64,000 nt of DNA, from the NCBI GenBank assembly GCA_029216955.1, contig JANAVB010003999.1, forward strand, positions 4,864,572 to 4,928,571, read 5' to 3'. The stretch comes from Iris pallida (lineage: Eukaryota; Streptophyta; Magnoliopsida; Asparagales; Iridaceae). Shown here one piece after another: positions 34,901 through 46,600 of the stretch. The position numbers and the translations under genes are program-made. Position 1 is the first letter of the stretch. The number at the start of each line of letters is the position of its first letter. The notes beneath the pieces are model-generated. The model had not been told where the DNA came from. It made no database searches and saw nothing but the letters and a program-made list of their open reading frames with translations.

Positions 34901-37900
34901 CTCATGTTCAGCTCTTTCTGCGTGAACACATACTTCAAGCTTTTGTGGTCAGTAAAGATTTTCACACGCTCTCCGTATAAGTAATGTTTCCATAACTTGA
35001 GTGCAAAGATCACCGCAGCTAACTCTAGGTCATGGGTAGGATAATTTCGCTCATGAGTCCGCAATTGTCTAGATGCATAAGCAATCACTTTCCCATGCTG
35101 CTGTAGGACACATCCTAGTCCCTTTCCTGAAGCATCGCTGTATATGGTGAAACCTCCAGAACCTGAAGGTAAAGTCAGAACTGGAGCGGTCGTCAGCCTC
35201 CTCTTCAGCTCCTCAAACGCTGCCTGGTAGTCTTCTGACCAAATGTACTCTGCGTCCTTCCGCGTTAGCTTCGTCATGGGTTCAGCTATCCTAGCAAAGT
35301 CCTGGACGAACTTTCTATAATAGCCTGCTAAACCCAGAAAGCTCCTGATCTCTGAAACTGACGTCGGAGCCTTCCATGTCTCAACTGCAGCAATCTTCCT
35401 GGGATCCACCGAGATTCCATCTCCAGTAACTACATGGCCGATAAACTCCACTCGGTCTAAAAAGAACTCGCACTTCGACAATTTGGCAAACAATCTCTCC
35501 TGCCTCAGAATCCCGAAAACTATCCGCAAGTGCTCTGCATGCTCCTCCGGCGTCTTCGAGTATATCAGGATGTCGTCGATAAACACTACGACGAACTTAT
35601 CCAGATACTGGTGGAATGTCTTATTCATTAAATTCATAAAGATAGCTGGCGCATTTGTGAGACCAAATGGCATCACCAGAAACTCGTACTGCCCGTACTT
35701 CGTGTTGAACGTCGTCTTCTGGATGTCTGCTGCCCTAACCTTCACCTGGTGGTACCCGGATCTCAAGTCTATCCTGGAAAACACCTTCGCCCCACTCAAC
35801 TGGTCGAACAAATCATCTATCCTGGGCAGAGGATATTTGTTTTTGATGGTGATGGCATTCAAGGCCCGGTAGTCAATACACAATCGGACTGTGCCATCCT
35901 TCTTAGGCACAAAGAGCACTGGCGCTCCCCATGGAGAAGCACTGGATCGAATGAAACCCTTTTTCAACAGGTCATCAATCTGCTCTTTCATCTCTACGGC
36001 CTCCTTGGGATTCACTCTATAGCAAGCCCGGGATACTGGTGATGAACTCGGCACTAAGTCTATAGTGAACTCCACATCTCTGTCAGGCGGAAGTCCTGGA
36101 AGATCATCTGAGAATACATCCATAAACTCCCTAATGTTAGGGTGTGGCGGTGCTACGTCCCCAACTGTCGCACAACAGTTCGGCTTTAGGCTGATCTCCG
36201 GCCCTGTCCTCCTGACACTGAATGGTGCTGTGCCTGGGGGACTGAACAAAATACTACCCTCATGACAATCTATAGATGCATGGGCATAGCTAAGCCAGTC
36301 TATCCCCAATATGATATCATAACCGGGGAGTGGCATCACAAAGAATCGTCCCCTCTCTCTGCCGTGGCTCTACAGGTGGTGGGACCACGGTACGTTCCTC
36401 AGAACGCTCCATGCTCTGGCGGAGTAGGGTAGTCTGCTCCTGATGGGTTGTTAGGAACCCCTGGATCAGAGTGAGCAGTTGGTTCCCGTCGAGTGTGACG
36501 GAAGCCTGGGTAGGTATAGTGATAGGGGGTGGTGGAAGTATTGGGTCCTGCTGGGCATGTGATGTGGAAGGTGGTGGAGGCATCTGGGTTTGTGGATCTG
36601 TGGAGTGGGGGAATGTGGTAGGTGGAGGTGGGGGTGTATCAGTCAACTGGTCAGCTGACTGGATGGGGAGTGCGCCATTCTCAGGTGTAACATACTGGGA
36701 TGAACGAGTAAGCACCATCTAATTACAATAAAAAGGACTTATAAGGACTTGTTTAAAGTAAGTAATCATAGGCAAGAAAATCTAATTATAATAGCAAGCA
36801 TGTGATGTATTTCCTATGTTGCAATCCTAGTATTCCTCTAGGTGTTCTAAGCGTCATTCCTAATGTTGTCTAATTACCTTAAGTTCCTAATTGCAGGCAT
36901 GCTTGGTACAATAACGTAACCAAACAATTTAGTCTCGACCTGCATGGGCCACCACTAAAAACATGTCACGATCCGCTACCCAAATTGTTGGGCCGGGCCG
37001 AGTCATGTCCAGCCTGCGTTTGGGATAAAACGCAGTAAGCTGTTCTAGAGATAACAAGATAAGACTAAATGTGCTAACAGTTCTATAAGTGAATAAAAGT
37101 CATAAATGCTCCAAACACAAAAGTCGTCTCATATAGAAATAAGTCCAAAGTACAAGTCTGAAATGTAAAACTGGATACATGTCCAGTTACAAAATACGTA
37201 GTCTAATACATGACTACACTAAGTATCCCAAGTGACTACGCAAACTAGGCGAGTTTCCCCGCAGGAACATCCTCGTAAAGCAAAGCCTGGTCCTCGGCAG
37301 TATCTCCATAATATGAGTCGCAGAGTAACTCCTCCTCAGTAAGGACACCTACAACGTTATCCTGTCAGGACGGGAGCAAGTACTGATTCTAGCAAACTAA
37401 ATATACGAAGCATGAACAAGAATGTAATAAACTGGAATCATGGCATATCATGGTTTAATTGGTTATTTTTAGAAATGACAACATATAGTTTAAAAGTTTA
37501 AAACCGTAGCATGTACATGAATCGGTCAATAGGTGAATAGGATGTACAGCGGCACATATCAAGTTTTTCTGGCATGCACATACGTGCACGAACGGCATCG
37601 GTGTATATCTATACACAAACGCGGGATCAGAACATACGGCAAGGTCACATATAGAATGTCACCGAGCGCGGTAAATACATACGGAGAAGGGGGTCATGTT
37701 CACGTACAATACTAGCAGTTTCTCCTTAACCCGTTATTTAAACATGTGAGAGATATGAGATACTGTCTAAACATGGTAGAGACTAAAAGTAATACAACTT
37801 GTAAAGTTCTAACTTGCTACCCCAAGAATCAGCATTTAACATGGTTGGTAAATCACAGTTTATTGTTATAGCAGTATGTAAAGTTCGTAGAAAGTACTTG

Positions 37901-40464
37901 CCTCTAGCAAAGCAAAGCAAAGCAAGCTGCGATAAAAGTGCTATAGATGTCTGGTAACTCATCACTGTAGAAATAAATACATAAACTTAGTTTTTACACT
38001 AAGCTAGAACACTAGGACACTATTTGGTGCAACACGACTTGTGACTGGACACCTAGCCAAAATGATGACTTTAGCATAGGAGACCAATGTGGGGTGACAC
38101 ACTATTTTAACTAACTTTCTAGGGTCTTTACACTAGTGAGGGGTGAGGTTCAATACGATTAAAACTCAAAATAACATAAAAAGTTGCAAGTCGTAATTAT
38201 TCAATAAATAAATCAAATGAACATTGTGTTCCAACAATTTTTGAGATAGACAAAAAGCTTAATTTTACATAAAATAAAGTACCAAAATGATCCTTGTTAA
38301 TTATAGAAATTTATTATAATTTTTCTGGAATTTATTAACCAGTATGTATATTTTATAAAAAATCAGTTTTCCTAAGTACACAGAAAATGAGTTCTGGTTT
38401 CATATGCCAAGATAGTGGCAAAACTGTAAATTAAATACTATAAAAATTATACTAAATTAGCTAAATTAACATAGTATCTAAATACTATTTTTTCAGAATT
38501 TTAACAGCAATTAAAGTATTTTTAGAAATTCAAAAACAGCATTGTACACTATTGAAATTAAATAATTAATTATCTGCGTATTTTGTCCATATACATAGTT
38601 TGAACCAAAGTTCAAATACAGGACCCAAGGCCATGAATCAAGTCCAATATGACTTGTACAGGTCTTGAATGTGTGAAAACACATTTGAGCCCAAAAATTC
38701 ATGCTAGGCTTGGACACCAAATGGTTGCAGTAATTTAAATACACAAAAATACAAAGACGTAAAAATACATAATAAATACTAATATTTTAATAGGGTAAAA
38801 TTATACATAATGGTCATATAAATATGACAAGTAATATTTACATAATAATAATTTACACTAGGTAGAGTGAAATACATATATAAAATGTATATCTACAATA
38901 TTTATATATACATATAAATATATAGATATTTACATAATGGATATATACATACATATGTTAAAAATATATATATATATATATATATATATAAGAAAATACT
39001 TAACTATAAAGTATATATGTATATACAAATATTGTATACATATATATAATTGTATATATATAATAATATATATACACATGAACATATATACATATATGTA
39101 CATAAATACATATATATATATATAATAGTACTAAATATAAAATATATATATACAAAAATACTGCATATATATATATATATATATAATACAGTATATATAA
39201 TAATACATATATATATACAAATACATGTATACATATATATATAAATATATAAATAAATAATAAAACAAAAAAAAACAAAGGAAAAAGAAAAAGAAATAAC
39301 AGCACAACAGGGGTGCTCGAACTCGGGCCACTTAGCCGAGTTCTCAGACTCGGTCGGGCTGGCCAGAGGGTCAGCCCGCTCGTTGTGTTAGAGTTAGGTT
39401 TTGGTTTGTTTTATTTAGGTTTAAGTTAGATTATAACAGTAGCCCGAAATATCACTCTGTGTCCTGACAGTTTGGGACACAGAGTCTACGTGTCCGTGCT
39501 ATGCACGACACGTACGAGTCATGAAACGCGTGTCCAAGTACTGGACTAGGGTCCCCGTGTCCTGGCGAACCACATACGTGGATTCGAGACACGGACGACA
39601 CGATTATGACACTGTCACTTACGTGTCCGTCTATAATAGGGGGTTTCGGGAGCCGTGGACGGCGGAGGAAGCGTCGGCGAGGCGGCGCTTGGGTGGCGCT
39701 TGGCGTAGCTCGTCGGGGCGAACACGTCGGTGGTGGTTGTGGATGGTGAAGGTAGCTAGGGAGGTGGTGCTGTGGAGTGGTCGGAGTTAGGGTTACGGCG
39801 GGTGGAAAGTAGAGGAGACGGTGGTCGTGGGCGGTCGTGGTGGTGTTTTAGGGTTAGGGTTAGGTCTGGGAAAGAAGGGGGGTATTTATAGGTCGGTTAA
39901 GGCGGTGGGTCGGCCGGAAAAGGCGGAAAAAAGCGAGTCGGCGGTCGTCGTCGGCGTGGCAGTCGGCCAGCCGAGTCGTCGGAGGTGGGTAGAATAGGAT
40001 TTAGCATTTAGGTCCTCCTAGTTTAGGATTTTACAGTTAGGCCCCTACCAATAGCTAAATGCAAAAGTAAATTTGCATAACCCATCCCACACTGTTTATG
40101 TGCAAATAAAATTTGCACCTAACAATTGGAAAATTGCAAACCGATATTTAAACAATCTAATTAATTGCAAAACTCAATTAAAACTTTTTAGAAAATTGCA
40201 AATTGATATTTTTGTATTTAAAATTCATTTAAAAATTCTAGAAAAATTTCTAAAAATCATAATAAATATTTTAAGGCTAAATATGACATTAAAAATTAAT
40301 TAATACTAATTAAATAAATTTTGAAAAAAAACAGGGGCTCACAGGAGTGCAGGATGACATTTTAGGAGTGCCAATAATGTTAATGCAAGGATACGTTTGG
40401 AATTTGAATGATAAAAAATTTAAGAGGAGTGTAGGATGACATTTTAGGAGTGTTAATAGCACCA

Positions 40465-40521
<57 letters not shown>

Positions 40522-40638
40522 CTTGATCCTTGTTAAGCTAGGACTTAATGTGGACGTACCCTATAGCTCTTCAGGGATGCAATTAAATTTTGAAACTCAC
40601 CCAATCTAAGGCATCTTCTTAAATAAGATTAAACCAAA

Positions 40639-40694
<56 letters not shown>

Positions 40695-43600
40695 CTTGAT
40701 CCTTGTTAAGCTAGGACTTAATGTGGACCTATAGCTCTTCAGGGATGCAATTAAATTTTGAAACTCACCCAATCTAAGGCATCTTCTTAAATAAGATTAA
40801 ACCAAATTCAAATCGTATTATTGTATAGCATCTTGTATATATTACAATTATTAAAAATTAAACCACCGTCCAAGGGAAAGCCAAGGCACTAGTAATTATG
40901 GACCACCTGTACAGAATGTACTAAACCCAATCCTGCATGATCAACTGCACTAACAAGGTGATAGAATAGGATTTCTCAATCTCTAGTCTACGCAAGGAAT
41001 TGGAACCGGCAACTTCAGATCATCCAGCTAGGTACTAGGAAAACAAGATTCTCTTGTGACAGGTGTTCCTTTGTTTACACACTGTTCCCCATAAGTTTGT
41101 CGGTCTATGGTTCAGCCTATGATGACCATAGAGCATCACTAGATGAGCCTTTGAGGAGGCACCCACAAGCTAATTTTCTTTTTAAGTTACGTATTTGACA
41201 ATAAATGTCCATCTTGTGTCAATAATGGAAAGCACTTTGTTTTGTATTTTTACTTTTTAGAATATTTTTGTCTTGATTGTTTATGATGAATGTTACGTTA
41301 ATTAAGGAGCAATTGGGGAGTTATCGTGGATTTATATTAGTTGGTATCTAAATGTTGTTATGTTACCAGGATAAGAAAAGATGTGTGAAACAAGGTTTGA
41401 ATTATCGACATCTGAATTAGTTTTGAACTCTTCTTATAAGTATTGGTATCGGTGGTTTCAACATTTTCAGAGGTTTCAGGTCGGAGTTTCGTACTTTGTT
41501 TACTATGGCAAAATTAATGATAATTATTATTATTATAAAAAAAACTAGGTTCTATGGCATGTCTTCTCATTATTATAGATACCTGGGCTAGAAATTTGGC
41601 ACCAACACAAAGGGTTGATGTCATGTTTATAACCGATCAAAACACTTGTCAAGTCTTGAATGATGCTTTGTTTTGCTCCATGGTCGATGTCATTTTGATA
41701 GGAGAAAGGTTGGATGATGATGATTATAATTATTAAAAAACTAGAAAAGAAATATGGTTTCAAAAAAATCATATATTTAGTTATTATTCTATGTATTATT
41801 TTTTATTCATTGTTAGCTTTGGGTGAAATATTATTATGATTGATGGATGATGTGAATCAAGGTTCAAAGTATCGGCCGATACCGATACGTATCGGTTATA
41901 TCGGATCGGTTTTGACCAAGTCTGATGACTCTGATCTGATACTAACAAAAAATATCGGTATCGGCCGATCTAGAGGAAAAAAAATTATTGTATTGGTCTG
42001 TATCGGCCGATACGTATCCGATACGGACCAATACGAACAATTTCCTTAAAAAAAGAATAATTCAAAAGAAAAAAACGAATCCATCCAATCAAGCAAGAGA
42101 TTCAAATTACAAAAATTCAATCATCAAATCTAGATTAAAAAAATTAATAATTGAAATATTAGACTAAAATATTTATAAATTAGATACAAATTACCTGTGA
42201 TGGCTGTTGAGTCGGGAAGCACGGTGGTGTGCAGCTGTGTGGGACGAGTGGGTTCTGGAGTGGAGGAGGTCGGGGTTGAGTGGGTTCTGGAGTGGAGGTT
42301 GATGGCGAGGGCAGCAACGGGTGGTTGGACTGTGGACTGGGTAGGTCGGAGAATGGTGTTTGGTAGAGCTCGGGGACGTCAGGCGACGGTAGAGAGTTTG
42401 TCTCTAGGGAGAAAACTGAGGTGGAGAGGAGATAGAGTGGAGAGAGGAATGGGGTAGTATTGAAAAGTGGGATGGAGTGTTTTGTGAGCTAAAACTGAGA
42501 TGGAGTGGAGAGAGAAATAGGGTGGTATTAAAAAATGGGATGAAGTGTTTTGTGAGTTTTTTTTTTTCTTTCTTCTACCCGACCCATCACATTCACAGGT
42601 GGAGTATTTTGTGAGTTGTGTCAGTGTGTGGTGTAGAGTGCTTGTTTTGTGAGCTGAGTGGAGAGAGAAATGGGCAACAGTGTACTAGTGTGGAGTGTTT
42701 TGTGAGTTGTGTGGAGTGTTCTGTGTGACTGTGGAGTATTTTGCTACATATTCAATTACTAAAATATCTGTTCAGTGAAGGTGACAATATCTTTTGTAAA
42801 TATCGGATAGGACTTGGTCAAAGTTTTTTGCTATTACTATTGTTTCATTCAATTATAATAAAAACAACACATGAAATACTTAAATAATAAATAAATATGT
42901 AAACTAATTTGTCTAAATTCTTACTAATTTATTAATAATTATTTAATATTGTCGATACCAAAAAGTTCGATACTCCGATCCGATGCAGCCAATACTGCCG
43001 ATGCCGATACTTATACAAAATGTCCGATACCGATACTTTGAACCTTGATGTGAATCTATAACTATACAACTTTGATAAATGAAATGTTACACTATGTCGA
43101 TAGGAATTGTATACACACATTGGATCATGTAGATCTAGCATCCTATACACACATTGTATCATGTAGACAGGGCCGGCCCTGAGTTAATGGGGGCCCTAGG
43201 CAAATTTTTAAAATGGGGCCTATATATAATATAAAAAAATTGAACTAAAAAATGATACTGTCAAGGCTAGAACCTAGGACCTCTTATGTACAAGTATAAC
43301 AAACTACGACTACACCACAAATATTTTGTGATAAAGGAGGATCATATTATATATTAGTTCTATTTTCAATATAAGATTACTAATATATATATATTTAAAT
43401 TAATTTTTTTGGGCCCCCAAATTTCATGGGGCCCTGGGCGGTCGCCCTGGCCGCCCTGGGCCAGGGCCGGCCCTGCATGTAGATCTTTGACATGTTGTGT
43501 CATTGGGTAGACACCATTTCCCCATATTTGTCTCCCTTGTAATTTTTTTCTTTGCCAAACTGACCGGAAAGAGTCCAAGTTTCCATATCAGCCGGTATAT

Positions 43601-46600
43601 ATAGCTGTCATTATCGGATCGGGACGGGATATGCCAAAAACGATATATGTGGCTGATACGTGTTGGTATCGGCTGATACTATGGATGATGTGAAACTTGT
43701 GCTTTTAACTGAATTTTCAAAAATGTGCTTTTGAATCTTTTTTGCTTTAGTGTTTTCAGTTAAACACAGACTGATAAATACTCTAGTTAAGAAGATTTTA
43801 GTTTTTCTATGTTACAGACATTAAGTGTGGAATATAAGGTCTTTCTATATTCATTTGTTTTATCTGGCATTTTATTCATTTCCAATTTATTTACTGTGAC
43901 ATTCTGGATCATTCTGGATAATTCTTTCTGGTATGTGCCATTGCCAATTATGTGAAATTATTGTTCTGCAGAAGCTGTTGCAGATGCAAATAGAGCAATT
44001 GAATTGGACCCTTCAATGTCTAAGGCGTATTTCCGCAAAGGGTAGGTTAATACGCTTGTGATATTATTATCCCCTTTGTTAATCTTTCACTGTTTCCATA
44101 TGTTGTTAAGCCTAAGTTTAGCCTTTAAGAGTAACTAAATTCCCCTAAAACATTTTATACTCTTGTAGTTGTTGCAGATCTAAACCAACAACTCGGGCTG
44201 TTTTGTAAGGATGTGGGACTAAAGATTGTTCTCTCTTAAACATGCATGCTGATATTTTTATATTTGTTCACATGTAGAACACCCAGCTTATCATGTTTGG
44301 ATAGGAAATAATCCTAACATGTGAAATTACAACTTTATGGTTTGACTATTCAACTCATTTACACTTCTCTGAGCTGGAACATCTCTTAATGTCCCTAAAT
44401 GTTAAATCTTATATGAGATGTCTGGAGAAGCTCCCCGGATTCATTTAAATAGCCTGCATATAACTCTAGCCCAATTTAAAATCTGCCTACCATTGCTTGT
44501 TGAAGTTTGGCTTACATCTTTATAGTTCATTGAATGGTTGCTTTGACTGAATGTAGGCCTTGAAAAAAATATTTTCCTTATCCTCTTTTGATATAACTTG
44601 GTTCTGTGAATTAGAGTTCCTTGCTATTGGTTAGGTTTGAACTTGCTGAAATCAGCTTATCATGTTTGGATAGGAAATAATCCTAACCACTTTGAACAGA
44701 AAGGTTCCAGCACGAGACAAAAACATATATGAATTAGTTATATCCTTTAAGAAGTAATCATGTCATGACTACAATGGAGTGCTGTTGCTGTCTTCAAAAA
44801 TAGGTTGGAGTAGGAAAGATGACAAATAGTATCAACATCATTTTGAAGTTTCACAGCAAATACCGAACTTTTCAGCCAGTGACAGTGTATGATAGTGTGG
44901 TCAGATGTGTGTTTGTGTCATGCACACTCTTTTTGCTGTTGACATCGTGTGCATTATTTAGTTAACGCAGTCCATGCACCTCATTTATACCCTATTAAAT
45001 GCAATCTAAATTATTTAACAAATTTAAATATGATATTTACCTGCAATTAACGTTTTTGTAATCATGTCATGATTACAATGGAGTGCTGTTGCTGTCTCCA
45101 ATAGGTTGGAGTAGGAAAGATAACAAATAGAGTATCAACATCATTTTGAAGTTTCACAGCAAATGCCGAACTTCTCAGCCAGTGACAGTGTATGATAGTG
45201 TGGTCGAATATGTATGTTTGTGTATTTGTATGTCATGCACACTCTTTTTGCTATGCAACATCGTGTGCGTTATTTAGTTAGTGCAGTCCATGCATCTCAT
45301 TTATGCCTTATTAAATGCATTCTAAATGATTAAACAAATTTAAATATGAATCTTTATCTGCAATTAATGTTTTTCATTTCCTTGTGTCTACATTTCATTC
45401 TAATTATTTTAGTCTTAGCTTTACAATTATCTCTTTAATTGCCTCATGCAGCATCCGTCAAGCACTTTTCTATGTCTTACGCTTAACCTTGATTCTATTT
45501 GCTAGTTTTCATCTAATCCCTCCCATTTCTTTTCTGTTCGACAAAATTTTGATCATATCCATCTCCAAAGACTTTCCTGTAGTCCAGTATATATGCTATG
45601 TAAACAACATAGGTCTCAGCGTTCTTCTTGGATATGATCCAAGTTCATCTTTGATAAGCAATAAATAAAATGTACGAAGTAAGTTGGTGTACTGCGTTAT
45701 TGCTGGAATATACTTGTCCTGCTATATGTTTGCTTATGATGCTCACTTTGCGTCATCTACAAGTTTATAAGTTTGTAATTTTTGTGGGTATAGTTTTTGT
45801 TACAATGCTACTGAACTATTTCATGTGGTGGTCCATCATTTGCACCTTTACCTTCTTTTGGTGAGTTGTTGCTTCTTCTCATTAAGTTATGCATGGCATG
45901 CAGTTCGTTATGTCTATTGAAGTTACGTGGCAAACCATGTGACTTCATGTTATCCCTCATTTTCCTGTTTCTACTACCTAAGAAGATGTTTTTCTTGATT
46001 TCTTCTGATCTAATGTGAATCTTTTTTTTTTTTCTTGCTGGATGAAAAAAGGTTTTATTTTCCATATGAAAATGAAACAAACGAGTATTATTAGTTTAAC
46101 TGATTTATAAGAGGATCAAATTCATGAGTTCAATTAGCCTCACTAGCCCTAGTTTTTCATGATATTCCAAATCTTGAATGATAGTTGTACTCTAGACTCG
46201 CCCAGTAGGCAACAAGTTATTCTATTAAAGTTTTCCTTCAGTTTCTTTCTCCCAATGTCATTATGGAAATGTTGATATGTTCAGTTCAGCAATTTTGAGA
46301 TGTACATTTCGTAAACAAACTCAAGGAAGTGGAAGATACCTTAACACTAAAAGTTATCAGAAACTTTGTTGGTATCTATATAATCCTTTATCAGCCTAGG
46401 TAATTGTAGATTTGCAAGTCCTAGACTCTTATAGGTACATGGCATAGGTTTGGGAGGTTTTCACTTGACATTTTTTCATCTCTTTCACAGATTTCCATTT
46501 CACTGCTCCTGATAGTGTATTTAAGTCGATCTTTTTTCCTTCAATGTAAACATGTGACAGACACTTTGTGGATGTTCTATTTGTCTTCCCCTCAATCTAG

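Larger units (their letters stand above)
29740..40343 (-). mobile_element. Ty3/gypsy retrotransposon, Tekay/Del-type chromovirus, defective
   Basis: Two LTRs of about 3.37 kb (29740-33101 and 36964-40343) bound a 3.86 kb interior. GGAGT at 29735-29739 and 40344-40348 is a perfect 5-bp target duplication. Orientation is minus: the primer-side block lies at 36941-36963, and a purine tract (minus-strand CAAGGAGGAAAGAC) adjoins 33101. The interior encodes a gag remnant, a protease tail, RT, RNase H and integrase with a chromodomain-like end. A large gag-protease deletion and a nonsense codon make it non-autonomous. Confidence 0.95.
29619..40466. mobile_element. (TA)n-flanked MITE split by a gypsy insertion
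   Basis: The left part (29619-29739) starts AGTGCTATTAACACTCCTAA; the right part (40344-40466) ends with its complement, TTAGGAGTGTTAATAGCACC. The inverted repeats extend over about 65 bp (AAAATGTCATYCTRCACTCC, then ATTTTTTATCATTCAAATT). (TA)n tracts abut both outer ends. Without the gypsy element and one copy of GGAGT the MITE would be about 240 bp. Confidence 0.82.
23450..43971 (+). other. SGT1 intron 1, 20.5 kb, packed with transposable elements
   Basis: The donor GTCGGT follows ...KIGSLT and the acceptor CAG precedes [13 protein letters not shown]; the split Glu codon is restored across the junction. The intron holds a solo LTR, a 10.6 kb gypsy element and at least seven DNA elements or MITEs. 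Between the named elements, 25440-26140 and 40810-41850 are AT-rich with nothing further recognised, apart from a weak mutual similarity noted in the findings. Confidence 0.88.

Noticed and set aside
41554..41736. Short plus frame ending DDDDYNY as a coding exon
   Set aside because: It lies in SGT1 intron 1, has no flanking splice logic and resembles a second non-coding segment at 25715-25885.
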